DNA of 64,000 nucleotides, taken from positions 29,503,501 to 29,567,500 of the forward strand of contig NC_091661.1 of assembly GCF_042453785.1 (NCBI RefSeq), in the 5' to 3' direction. Below the pieces are notes generated by a model. That model was not told the origin of the DNA, ran no database searches, and saw only the letters and a program-made list of their open reading frames with translations. Positions 11,974 to 23,760 of the stretch are shown one piece after another (positions within the stretch are counted from its first letter, which is position 1; each line of letters opens with the position of its first letter). Made by a program: the position numbers and the translations under genes. Source of the DNA: Malus domestica (Eukaryota > Streptophyta > Magnoliopsida > Rosales > Rosaceae).

Positions 11974-12426
11974 ATGGCATCCTTCAAGTCTCCTATCAAC
12001 TCCTTCAGCTGCTTCCAAGCTGCTACAACCCTTGTGTTGTTGATTGCCCTGAGCCTCTCAGTGCACACTCAGAAGGCTGATGCTCAGAGCAGCAGTTGCT
12101 CGGCCGCGCTGAGCAGCCTAAATGTGTGCGCACCTTTTGTGGTGCCTGGCTCCACCAACACCAATCCGAACTCTGACTGCTGTGGCGCGCTCCAAGCCGT
12201 CCATCCTGAATGCCTTTGCAACGCTGCCAGGGTCGCCGCTCGCCTCCCCGCCCAGTGCAATCTCTCCCCCATCACTTGTGGTTAGTCAACTAAAAGTATA
12301 TGTTTAACTGATCATCGTACACTAATTGCAATTTGTAGGATTAATTAATATCATCTTATGTTTAACTGATCATCGTATAAGACTTATACGTTTATCATGT
12401 TTTTTTCTTTTGCAGACACCAACTGA
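11974..12426 (+). CDS. Secreted eight-cysteine LTP-like protein (A9/FIL1-like group)
   Basis: Exon 1 is 11974-12280. A GTTAGT donor and a TTTGCAG acceptor give exon 2 at 12416-12426, ending Asp-Thr-Asn-stop (105 aa). Without splicing the frame stops at once inside the donor (103 aa), so both forms differ only at the tail. The N-terminus is a signal peptide (residues about 1-37, hydrophobic TTLVLLIALSLSV). The mature part shows the full eight-cysteine pattern C..C..CC..CxC..C..C (SSCSAALSSLNVCAPF, DCCGAL, ECLCNAARVAARLP, CNLSPITC). This is the bifunctional inhibitor/lipid-transfer/2S albumin fold. The SLNVCAPFVVPG and CNLSP segments recall anther/tapetum A9/FIL1 proteins; that subgroup and any tissue role are inference. 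A Copia-type element lies 290 bp downstream. Confidence 0.85.
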
Positions 12427-12719
12427 TGTGCTACGACAATGCCGTCAAGGGAATAATGTTGAAGTTTCACCATTTTGCTTATGTTGTTTTTTCCTTTTTT
12501 TTCTTCCCTCGAATGTATGCTCTGATCTGCGATGATGATCTGGGGATCAGAGAGAGAACTTAATGTTGTTGAATAAAATGGGAAAGATGTTTCAACTTTG
12601 TGGAACGATATGTTCTTAATAAATGGCACCAATATATGATCGAGAACATCTGATTATAGGTCTACATATAACCGTATATGCGGCACAATCGATCATTAAT
12701 TTCACATAACATAAAAAAT

Positions 12720-15138
12720 TGTTGGTATATGGTCCAGCCCATGATGAATGTTTTAGATTATTCTAGTAAGCAAGTGAGGTGGCCAGAGCATGCTAGACAA
12801 TTCTAACATGTTATCAAGTTGATGGAAGAAGCTAGAGAGTACTAGCTTCCTTGGTTGCAAATGGAAGGATCCATGCACATGCTAGAGAATTCTAGCAAAG
12901 TTCAAGTTGGTGGAAGAGTCTAGAAGAATGGTGAGGTTTCCACCAACATACAAGATTAGTGTAGATAATTCTAGCTTAGGAAGGTAGTGGAATTATCTAG
13001 ATATCTCTAGCATGATGTTTCCATGCTTCTTCAAGGTTCCATCCATGCCTATAAAAGGAGAAGGCATCCACACCATTTGTATCAACCAACCAATAAAGAG
13101 AGTAGTGAGTAGCAAAAGATCAAGTCCAAAGCTAGAGCTCCACTCCAAGAGTGAGAGTGAGAGTGTTCCACTACACATTGTGTGAGTGAAGTTTAGAGGG
13201 ATAGAAAGTGTGTGTTATACTTTCTTGTATCCATCAAGCCTTGTCTTTGGCTTTGTAAGACTACTCTTGTTGTACTCATCTTTTTCATATAGTGAAGATT
13301 GATCCTTGTTTGGTGGATGTAGGCATAAATTGTCGAACCACATAAATTCTTGGTGTCCATTTTCTACTTTACCTTGTGCATTCTCTATCTTGTTGTACCG
13401 ACATTCCTAACAAGTGGTATCAGAGCCCAGTTGGCTCGCACTACGAGATGGAAGGAAGTGGCACTATGATCAAACTCACCAACTCCAATTGGGTAACATG
13501 GAAGCCAAGGATGGAGGACATTCTCTATTGCAATGATCTGCATGAGCTAATTGAAGGAGATGCCGCTAAGCCAGAGAGCATGTCCGATACCGAGTGGAAG
13601 AAGATGAATCGCAAGGCAATTGGCACAATTAGACAATGGGTGGACGATAGTGTTTTTCACCATGTGTCTAATGAAACCAATGCTCGGGAGTTTTTTACGA
13701 AGCTTGAGTCCTTGTTCGATAAGAAGACCCTAGCCAAGAAAGTCTTCTTGATCAAAAAGCTCATCAATATGAAGTACAAGGATGGTTTAAGTGTAGCAGA
13801 ACACTTGAACAATTTCCAAAATATCATCAACCAGTTGGCTACTATGAAAATGACGATTGAGGACGAGCTACAAGCGCTCTTGTTACTTGGATCCTTGCCA
13901 GACAGTTGGGAGACCTTTGTGGTGAGTATAAGTAACTCTGCTTCTAATGGTGTTCTTACTCTTGATAATGTTAAAAATAGCATGCTCAATGAAGAAACAA
14001 GGAGAAAGACTTCTGGCACAGATAGCAGCCAAGTATTTGTCACAGAGAACCACGTAAGAAGCAAGAGTAGAGGACCTAGAGGTCATGGCAGAAGTCCTAG
14101 CCGATCCAAGTCGAGGTTCAGGGGTGCATGCCATCATTGTGGCAAAGAAGGTCACATGAAGAAGCATTGTCGTAAATGGAAAAAGGAACAAAGGGATGGA
14201 AACAATACTGCAGGTGTTGTGACTTACGGTGAATAGCTTCTTTAATGCAGACAAGCAATGTTTTTCTGGCAAAGAAGTCTATAATTACTTTTGCCAATGA
14301 CGATGGTAGTTCTGATCAGGGGGAGCCCGGTTAAGAGAAGTCTAATCAATAGGGTCTTGGTTAATGAATAGTTCGATCAATGGGAGTTTGGTCAAGATGA
14401 CCAATCCTATTTTTTGGTATTCCTCCCTTATGGACTGGAGGGGGAGATTGTTGGTATATGGTCCAGCCCATGATGAATGTTCTAGATTATTCTAGTAAGC
14501 AAGTGAGGTGGCCAGAGCATGCTAGACAATTCTAACATGTTATCAAGTTGATGGAAGAAGCTAGAGAGTACTAGCTTCCTTGGTTGTCAATGGAAAGATC
14601 CATGCACATGCTAGAGAATTCTAGCAAAGTTCAAGTTGATGGAAGAGTCTAGAAGAATGGTGAGGATTCCACCAACATACAAGATTAGTGTAAATAATTC
14701 TAGCTTATGAAGGTAGTGGAATTATCTAGATATCTCTAGCATGATGTTTCCATGCTTCTTCAAGGTTCCATCCATGCCTATAAAAGGAGAAGGCATCCAC
14801 ATTTGTATCAACCAACCAATCAAGAGAGTAGTGAGTATCAAAGGATCAAGTCCAAAGCTAAAGTTCCACTCCAAGAGTGAGAGTGAGAGTGTTCCATTAC
14901 ACATTGTGTGAGTGAAGTTTAGAGTGATAGAATGTGTGTGTCATACTTTCTTGTATCTTTCAAGCCTTGTCCTTGGCTTGGTAAGACTACTCTTATTGTA
15001 CTCATCTTTTTCATATAGTGAAGATTGATCCTTGTTTGGTGGATGTAGGCATAAATTGCCAAACCACATAAATTCTTGGTGTCCATTTTCTACTTTACCT
15101 TGTGCATTCTCTATCTTGTAGTACCGACATTCCTAACA
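12720..15138 (+). mobile_element. TR-GAG: gag-only Copia-type LTR retrotransposon, 2.4 kb
   Basis: Two LTRs: 12720-13412 (693 bp) and 14449-15138 (690 bp), both starting TGTTGGTATATGG and ending CCTAACA, about 96% alike by eye. Flanking 5-mers AAAAT and AAAAA are a near-match target duplication. A tRNA-Met-like primer site TGGTATCAGAGCCC follows the first LTR (13416-13429), and a purine tract GGAGGGGGAGAT precedes the second (14437-14448). The LTR contains a TATA box (CTATAAAAGG near 13051). Between them is only a gag gene, with no protease, integrase or reverse transcriptase. It looks whole for this non-autonomous type and fairly young. Confidence 0.9.
13448..14236 (+). CDS. Gag-like protein of the TR-GAG element
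   Basis: A 262-residue open frame starts MEGSGTMIKLTNSNWVTWKP and carries a UBN2-type Copia gag domain (FFTKLESLFDKKTLAKK, GLSVAEHLNNF, LLLLGSLPDSWETF). Near the C-terminus is a single CCHC zinc knuckle (CHHCGKEGHMKKHC) within a basic tail, expected for RNA packaging in virus-like particles. The gene starts just after the primer binding site and stops about 200 bp before the purine tract. A retroelement gene, not a host gene. Confidence 0.9.
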   Translation: MEGSGTMIKLTNSNWVTWKPRMEDILYCNDLHELIEGDAAKPESMSDTEWKKMNRKAIGTIRQWVDDSVFHHVSNETNAREFFTKLESLFDKKTLAKKVFLIKKLINMKYKDGLSVAEHLNNFQNIINQLATMKMTIEDELQALLLLGSLPDSWETFVVSISNSASNGVLTLDNVKNSMLNEETRRKTSGTDSSQVFVTENHVRSKSRGPRGHGRSPSRSKSRFRGACHHCGKEGHMKKHCRKWKKEQRDGNNTAGVVTYGE

Positions 15139-15333
15139 AAAAAGCTCTTTGAAATTGAAAAATTATAGTGAGGCAGCAAAGGTACCTCGGTGAAAGCAAG
15201 TCATGTTTGAGGAATTGTCAGTCTTGCGGAAGGCATCGTTCGTTACCTTATCAGATAGAGAAGGACTCAAACATTTTATTGACAGAAATATCACCATTGA
15301 GGAAAATTCAAACTCATTCTTGGTATCGATTAT

Positions 15334-18300
15334 TATTAGCATTTGATTTCTGGGTTGATTCAATGAAACAGTAAGCACAAAAGAACACACATACTTAGAA
15401 GAGAGCTTTTCCTTAATGTTCAATGTATTTCAGCTTACTCAATTAGCAAGAAACAAATTCACTCTCTTACAACATTACAAAATCATTACAACCATTCATT
15501 CCTAAGCCATCATGTAAGATGCTTACAGTTGTCATGAGCTATGACTCATTACAATCTAATCTAAATACCAATTGGAATACGATCCAAAGGTTCACATTAA
15601 ATCCTACACATTGCTTATCATGAAACTATCACATCAAATACATTTATACTCTAATACTCCATTCTAAATGTTTTGCTGATTTCAAACCAAGAGCAGTTCT
15701 CAAGTATTCGAATCGATCCTTAGGAAGAGCCTTGGTAAAGATGTCTGCTAATTGCTCATCTGTGCTGCAATAGTGTAGTTCAATTGTCCCATCTTGAATG
15801 ACATCTCTTATGAAATGATATCTCCGATTAATATGCCTTGTTTTATGATGAAACACTGGATTCTTAAACATGGCTATGGCAGAAGTATTGTCACATAGCA
15901 AATGTGTAGCCTCCACATGTTCTTCTCCAAAATCAGATAAAACAAACCTCAACCACATTGCTTGTGTTGTAGCTTCTGCAGCACTTACATACTTGGCTTT
16001 TGCAGTAGATAAAGCCACACTGCATTGTTTAACATAAGCCCAAGAAAACATTCTTGAACCTAAACTAAATGCATAGCCCGAGGTACTCTTCATGTCATCC
16101 AAGCTTCCTGCCCAATCACTATCACAGTAGCTTATCAACAAAGCAGTTTTTCCTTTCACATATTCAATCCCAAAATCCAATGTGCCTTGTACATATCTCA
16201 AGACTATTTTAGCTGTCCCCATGTGTTTTCTAGTAGGTTTATTCATAAACCTTGCCGCAAACATGATGCATACATTAGATTGGGTCTAGTAGCTGTCAGG
16301 AATAACAGACTACCAACCATTTTCTTGTACAAACTTTCATCAGCATCCTCACTCCCATCTTCCTTAGATAACTTGTCATCAATTGCAAGTGGGGTTTTCA
16401 CAGCTTTACAATCTTTCAATCCAAATTTCTCAAGTAGTGACTTGGCATATTTCTTCTGATGAATAAATATACTCTTATTGGTTTGAATTATGCCCAGACC
16501 AACAAAGTGATGTAACAGTCCCAGATCTGACATCTCATATTGCTTTATCATATCCTTCTTAAATTATTGAATCATTTCATCAGAATTCCCTGTATAGACA
16601 ATGTCATCTACATACAAAGATACAATAAGCACACATGCATCACTGAACTTTGTATACAGAGTAGCTTCACTTTGGCTTTTCTTAAAACTAGATCGATTGA
16701 AATAATTGTCTATCTCATCGTACCAAGCTCTAGGAGCTTGTTTCAGACCGTATAAGGCATTTTTTCAACTTGTAAACCTTGTCTTCTTGTCCTTGAACTT
16801 CAAATCCCTGTTGTTGATCAACATATACTTCCTCATGCAGTGTACCATTTAGAAATGCAAACTTAACATCTAATTGAAACAACTTCCATTCTTTTTGAGC
16901 TGCCAATGCAATTAGAGTCCTAATGGTATCAAGCATTGCCACAGGTGCAAAGGTCTCGTTGAAGTCCACTCTAAGCTTTTGAGAATAGCCCTTAGCCACT
17001 AGCCGTGCCTTGTTCTTCTGCACTGAACCATCCAGATTAAGCTTTGTTTTGTAGACCCATTTTACACCAATTACAGGTTTATAAAATGGCCTTTTGACCA
17101 ACTCTCATGTGTCATTCTTTTCAATCATCTCAATCTTTGTGGACATAGCTTTTCTCCAAGCCTCATCTCCTGATACTTCTTCAAAACATTCAGGTTCCAT
17201 CACACAGAAATTGCATTTTTCATAGATATCATTCAAGCTTTTGAACCTTAGAGTTATAATCATACACTTGTGAACTAGTGTGATCCATTTTCTCTTCTTG
17301 TCTTGAAGAATAAGCAATAACTTGCTCATGTTGCTCCTGTAGTAATTATGTGCATTCAAATACTATATCATTTTCAGCAGCTTCAACCTCATTCTCTTCA
17401 TTTCTATAAGCTTCACTTGGAATTGAGATGGACAAAGTCTTCTTGTTACTAGATTTCCAATCCCAACAAGAGTTCTCATCAAAGATTACATCTCTAGAAA
17501 TAACCATTTTGTTAGTTTTAGGATTGAACAACCTGTAACCCTTCTCACAAGTTCCATAGCCAAGGAATATGCACATTACACTTGTTGCATCTAGTTTCTG
17601 CCTCATATGTGATGGAACATGTGCATAACATAGGGATCCAAACACTCTTAAGTGTTTTACTCCACGCTTTCTTCCACTGTAGGCTTCAAATGGAGTCTTC
17701 TTATGTAAGGCCTTAGTAGGACATCTATTGAGAATGTAGACTGCAGTATTAACTGCTTCTACCCAAAACTCAAATGGAATGTCTTTCTCCAACATCATGC
17801 ATTTAGCCATTTCTACAATGGTCCTATTTCTTCTCTCAGCAACACCATTCTGTTGAAGAGAATAGGCCACTGTGAGTTGTCTTTCTAGACCAAGATCTTC
17901 ACAGTACTGAGAAAATTCCAGATAAGTGTACTCCCATCCCTTGTCACTTCTTAATTTCTTCACTTTGAATCCACTTTGTAATTCAACATTTGCCTTGAAC
18001 CTTTTAAATATACCAAATGCTTCAGACTTGTTCCTCAGAAAATAGACCCATCCCATTCTGGTACAATCATCTGTGAAAGTGATGAAATACTTGTTTCCAG
18101 CTTTGGTAGGTGTTTGCATTGGTCCACATATATCAGTGTATATTAACTCCAATGGTAGTGCAGCTCTCCAGTTTGTTTCTTTAGGAAAAAAATCTCTAGA
18201 ATGCTTTCCAATGGCACATCCCTCACATACTGTGGAGTTCATTCTGAGCTCGGGTAAACCAGTCACCATGTCATGCTATTGGAGTTGCATTAGAGCGTTC

Positions 18301-20206
18301 ATATTTAGATGCCCGAGTCTTCTATGCCATATCTCAGCTGCTTGTCTGACACTTGCCTTCATAGCAATTTGGATTCCTGGTTGCAACTTCAAAGGAAAGC
18401 TTTGATTTCCCTTCATAGGAATTTTAACAACCAGATTAGAGCATGTAAAATCTTCATAAATTCTTACTTCAATCCCCCAAACACAAGGTAATATACATGT
18501 TCCATCATCTGTCCCATGCTCAATAAATTCTTATTTAAACCAGGTACTAACATGATCTCGTTGATGTACCTTTTTCCTTGCTTAGTTGCAACCATTAACT
18601 CTCATTTTCCAACCACATTAACCAAATCCCCTGTGCCCATCTCAACTTTGGCAGTAACACTTCTATCAATGTTCTCCAGTAAATTTTCTTTTCCTGTCAT
18701 GTGATTACTGCAGCCACTATCAACATACCAAATGTCGTATCCCTTTTTCACTGCAGCAGACATACACACATAGAACATAGTTGGATTGCTCTCCACTTGA
18801 TTAGCATAATTTACGTATTGAGTAACCTTTTTAGATCTACAATCCTTGGCAAAATGCCCTGGCTTATCATAGTTGTGGGACCTTGGTTTCCCTTTGAACC
18901 AACACTCTCCAAAATGAAGTTTATCACAGTACTTGCAAGCATTCTAGACACTATCAGAAGACCCAGTAAATTTTCCTTGCTGGTGCACATATTTGTTATC
19001 TCATTTCTTACCCTTTGTCTTCCAGTTCTTTGTGGGTTTGAAGTTTTGATTGCCTTTGTAATTGTTCTTTCTGAGAGCTATACTTAAACTAGCAAATGCC
19101 TTTTCAGTGTTATTTTCAAAGTGTCTCTCAATCCTTTGTTCATACCCTTTTAGAGTAGCAACTACATCCTTCACATCAACTGTCTCCAAATCCCAAGTAT
19201 TCTCAATCACAGATACAATACTATCATAGGATCTAGGAAGACTAATCAATAATTTCTGCACTATTCTTTGATTTCCAATACTCTCACCATAACTTTTCAT
19301 TTGTGTAATGAGATCCAACAAACGCACAAGATACACAAAAAATGATTCATGTTCACCCATTCGAGTATATTCAAAATCATGCCTTAAGCTTTGAAGTTTC
19401 ACAGATCTCACCTGTTTATCTCCAATAAACTCATGCTTCAGTATATCCCAGGCCTCTTTTATTGTCTCCAGAATGGCAATCCTTGGGAAAATTTCATCTG
19501 ACACAGCTTCTTGAATAATTCCGAGAGCCTTAACATCCTTGATCATGTTCTCCTTCAGATGTTTTAGCTCAGCTGCAGTGAGTTCTTCTTCTTCTTTCTT
19601 CGCCGGAGGTTTATACCCCCTTTCAACCATATCCCACAGATCGTGAGATCTGAAGATGGTCTTCATCTTTATCTGCCAGAAATCAAAATTTTCTCCATTG
19701 AAAATCGGTGCTCGAAGATCAGCATCACTCGATCCAGCCATATTAGACTTGTTATCGAGTTACCCAGAGATTTTTCAGATCATTCTTCAATCGCAGCAAA
19801 CTCGATTCTCTGTCGAGTTCCTCAGCTGCGAACCTTGTCACAGATTCACGCCCAGATTGAGATCCAACATGGCTCTAAGGCCATATTATCGTTTGATTTC
19901 TGGGTTGATTCAATGAAACAATAAGCACAAAAGAACACACATACTTAGAAGAGAGCTTTTCCTTAATGTTCAATGTATTTTAGCTTACTCAATGAGCAAG
20001 AAACAAATTCACTCTCTTACAACATTACAAAATCATCACAACCATTCATTCATAAGCCATCATGTAAAATGCTTACACTTGTCATAAGTTATGACTCATT
20101 ACAATCTAATCTAAATACCAATTGGAATATGATCCAAAGGTTCACATTAAATCCTACACATTGCTTATCATGAAACTATCACAACAAATACATTTATACT
20201 CCAATA
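15334..20206 (-). mobile_element. Full-length but decayed Ty1/Copia retrotransposon, minus strand
   Basis: LTRs of 323 bp each lie at 15334-15656 (3' LTR) and 19884-20206 (5' LTR), about 95% alike by eye, with a perfect 5-bp target duplication ATTAT at 15329-15333 and 20207-20211. A primer-site-like CCTTAGAGCC adjoins the 5' LTR and a purine-rich tract adjoins the 3' LTR. On the minus strand the order is gag (about 19.0-19.7 kb, UBN2), protease/pre-integrase (about 18.3-18.8), integrase (about 17.4-18.3, with FTDDCTRMGWVYF and SDKGWEY), reverse transcriptase (about 16.2-17.1, with the YVDD-type motif near 16.6 kb) and RNase H (about 15.7-16.3), which is the Copia order. Coding is broken in roughly half a dozen places. 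LTR ends are TATT...AATA rather than TG...CA. Confidence 0.92.
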
Positions 20207-20211
20207 ATTAT

Positions 20212-21290
20212 GAGAAAACTTTTGTCCCGCTGCATGTTCGTGAAAGTAACTCTTATTATGAATGCGTATCTCTGTCCTTGCAAAAACTGACCCTGCTAAC
20301 AAAAAAAAAAGTCAAGCTTGTAGAGCAGTCACTGGATTAAGAGTCACATTTTTCTCCTTGGTTCAAGCCATTGCCCTTCCATAGAGAAGATGCTTTTCAG
20401 GCCTCACTATACAAAACCAACCTCACATATCCCACAAAAACTTTACACCAATGTATAGTACTATAGTACTACTATGTCGACCATGTCATCATAAAAAAAT
20501 ACTATAAAATCTTTCTCTCAGCCGCTAGTGACTCGTGTAGTGGTCGGCATTCATACGTGCTCCTCTTTCCCCCATAACGCTTTGGGTACGAAGGTTGTCG
20601 CGATTTAGGTTTATGGGTGGATTGAGTCAGAAAAAGTCCCTAAACTCGATCAATATCAAGATGTCATGATCAGTTTGGTTGATTTTGTTAGAAAAGAATC
20701 CAAAATATTTGTGTTACTTCATCTGCACTAGTTTGTATACGAATGCGTGAATTATACCAAGTACTCAGTAAATTATAGACCACATAAAATCTTCGTTTTC
20801 AAGAAGGATAATCAACTCAGCAAATATTTTCGCAAGCTCTTAATCCGTTGCTTTGTTGCTTTCCATCCCAAGCCTATGTTTGCTTAGTAAGTAAGCTTGA
20901 GTTGCGTGAAATGTTGCATTTTTCATTTTGTAATTAGCCTAACCCCACACTTTGGAAAATATATGAGAGAGAGAAGTCGGAAAAAATGTGAAAGACAGAA
21001 AGAAGATGTTTGAGTGGAGAAAATTTATATTTACATTTTTATTGGAAACTTTAACGAAAAGTTTATAGTACTGTTCACTTTAACGAAAAATCATATTTTT
21101 ACATTAAAAAGTCAATCATAGTACTATTCATTTTACATTTTATTTTGTCCTTATCGTTAAAACTCAAAGTTTTCAAGTCATTTTCATTAATTTTTATTTA
21201 TTTATTAAAATTAGAATTATTCTATGATGATACGTGGATAGAAAAAAAAAACAATTTGTACAAAATGGCATTACTGCCAATGATTTTCTT
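20212..21290. other. Intergenic spacer with MITE family N fragment
   Basis: No gene supported. 21035-21195 is a copy of a dispersed AT-rich repeat (TTAACGAAAAATCATATTTTTAC ... CTTATCGTTAAAACTC; family N) also found at 43080-43245 and 45585-45745. The DNA just right of the Copia element (20212-20320) gives an open frame with protein-like composition (YEKTFVPLHVRES); I could not identify it. Confidence 0.45.
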
Positions 21291-21293
21291 TTA

Positions 21294-22133
21294 GGGCCCG
21301 TTTGTTTAGCTTCACTAAGTTTCATTGGACTATACTGGATTAGCTTTTAGTGTAGTCCAGCGTTTATTGTGATGAGGGAGTAATATTAATGAGATTAGCT
21401 AGGACTCACCCAGACTAACAGCATCACTAACAGTTCTTAGCGAGAGTCCCCGAAAACCACAGGACTAGCTAAGGCTTGTTTCATCCTACTCCCGTTGCTC
21501 TGCTGGCATCCTCTCTGCAACCGCAGCTTCATCTTCTTTGCGACCACAACTGCATCTTCTCTGCAACTATAGCGTCCTCTCTTTGCACACATCTGCACAT
21601 CTTCGCAAATCCGCTCGAATCGCAAAACCCAGATTCGCTAAGATTGCAAAACCCATATTTGAATCGCAAAACCCAGACACGAATTGCAAATCCCATATTC
21701 GAATTGCAAACCCAGATTCGAATTGCAAAACCAAGTTCGTTTGAATCTTTGCAAACCCCAGATTTGATAGGAAAATTTTAGGGCCTCAAATCCAAAAGGA
21801 AATAACCAAAACCCAAGGGTGCTCTGCATACCAAATTCCTTTTGCAACTTTCGAGAGAGAGAGATGGAGATTCTAGATAGGGAAATTGAGGCACAATTTC
21901 TTTTTCTTTTTTTTTTTTGATCCATTTGGTGCACAATTATATATGTACAAAGTTCATTTGTTTTCGGGAGAAGGAATGCAGTTGACTAGAAAAAAGAGAA
22001 AGGAAAAAAAAAAGAATTATTTTTTAGTCTTTTGGTTATTAGTCTGATACTGCACCAAACGTTTCACTAAGTTAGTCCAGCTTAGTTCCTGCAGCTAATC
22101 CAGTTCGAGACAGTCCGGTTCAACAAACGCACC
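21294..22133. mobile_element. PIF/Harbinger-like non-autonomous DNA element, 840 bp
   Basis: Ends GGGCCCGTTTGTTTAG and (reverse-complemented) GGTGCGTTTGTTGAACC form terminal inverted repeats, flanked by TTA on both sides (21291-21293 and 22134-22136), the Harbinger/Tourist target signature. The interior holds a 20-22 bp tandem array (21614-21735). No transposase. Confidence 0.75.
21614..21735. repeat. Minisatellite of about 21 bp inside the Harbinger-like element
   Basis: Units related to AATCGCAAAACCCAGATTCG / AATTGCAAATCCCATATTCG are repeated about six times with variation. Confidence 0.7.
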
Positions 22134-22389
22134 TTATGGTATAAGATTAAAAGTATTTTTATTTTTTAATTGACAAATTTTTTTTGTCAATAAGTAGTTT
22201 AAATATACAATGCCAATCATTAGGCGGGCCCATCCTGATGGGCATAAACGCTTACCTTATTATTATATTTCTTTATAAGCTTACCTTATTATTATATATA
22301 TTTTTATAAGATTATCCTGCCCAACGCTTCGTCCCCACCCCAAAAAATAAAAATAAGAAATAAAAACCCAGCCCAAACCTCTATCTTTG

Positions 22390-22830
22390 GAATTAGATTC
22401 TCTTCGGATCATTTTATTGGGGATTCTAGAATCAATAAATAGTAACAGTTTATTAAAGATTGTGCGATCATAGTTTTATTTTTATATAAAATGAGACTAC
22501 TTTACTTTAAAAAAATATAAAAAATATTCAATTAGGCTCTCACAATTTTTGATGAACGGTTATTGTTCATTGATTTCCCGAATCCACAATGAGGAGATCC
22601 GGAGGGATCTAATTCCCCATCTTTGTACCTTAGCCAGGAGGATCCTCGTTAAATCCTTTTTGTGAGGATATTAAAGATTCTTCAATCATATCCGTTTATC
22701 GTACATCATGCGATCATAAATTATTGTAAATTTTTTATTTAAAATTAAATATAAACAGTATCTAACAAAAATTAATCGCACGATGTAAAATGAACGGATG
22801 TGATTGGAGGAACTAGAGAAAGAGGATCCG
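22390..22830. repeat. Two adjacent MITE-like repeats with GGATCC-type ends
   Basis: 22390-22612 and 22636-22830 are each bounded by inverted GGATC(C)-rich ends and contain hairpin-like CATCATGCGATCA / TCGCACGATGTA segments. A related copy lies at 57957-58135. They sit directly before the presumed 5' UTR of the FAR1-related gene. Confidence 0.45.
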
Positions 22831-23509
22831 GCAAGAATCTGCTCTCGTTCCTTAGGAACACGAATAAGCACCTTCATCACTGCAATTTGAGCTCAAATCT
22901 CTCCTATTTGTTCAATATCTCACTCCAGATCCCCAAAATCCGAAACCGACCGTTAAATCTAGGGGTTTTCTCTTCAGCCTGAAGGAGGACTCTTTCTCGG
23001 GCAAGCAGATTTTGTAGCGACCCTCAGCTAAATGTCTGGCAATTTGGAAATTCAAATTCAAGTTTTCTAATCTCTTTCAGATTCTGATACTACCCACATT
23101 GGATTCGGCGTTGGAAATTTGATGGGTCACTGTCAAAATCCGAGCTTGTTGCTCCTTCTATTGCAATGGCGATTTCTATGACGAACGGAAATGCAGTTGG
23201 GTGAGCTCAATTCAGCAGCAATCACTGTGTGTAGATTTATACATGGTAAAATTTCGTTTACCCACATGCAGTTTACTTTCACTACTTCCCCTGTTTTTAG
23301 TAAATTTTATTACTTTTTTCTTAGATGCAAGCCAAGCATATGAATACTTCTTAAATGTAATCTTAAACCAAAGCATATGAATACCTCTGGTGCAAGTGTG
23401 CAACTCGATTTTTCCTTAGAGTTCTAGGATCTAACGGAAGACATGACACATAACCGAGCGTAATGTCATTCTAGGATTTATATAGCCGACCCCACTTAGT
23501 CGGAAAATG

Positions 23510-23511
23510 CT

Positions 23512-23543
<32 letters not shown>

Positions 23544-23545
23544 GA
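23510..23545. repeat. (TTG)n microsatellite, 11-12 units
   Basis: A TTG run follows a short TAGCCGACCCCACTTAG motif. The reverse-oriented counterparts of this motif (CAACAACAG ... CCCACTAAATGGGG) occur at 39720-39875, so it is part of a dispersed repeat. It lies in the 5' UTR intron or leader of the FAR1-related gene. Confidence 0.7.
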
Positions 23546-23760
23546 GTATCTTGTCCTGCCAACAATATTATGCAGTAAAGTCTATAGCCATACCAGTAGG
23601 AATATATGATTAGGGATGAACCAATCCGATTTTAGTTACTGGAAAATAAAGCGGTTAATCGCCTTTATTTGCCATTCTTTTTAGTGTTTAATATTATCCA
23701 TGTAGTAATGCAGGTCCATGGGTACGACCTTTTTTTTTTTTTTTTTAGTAATGCAGGTCC

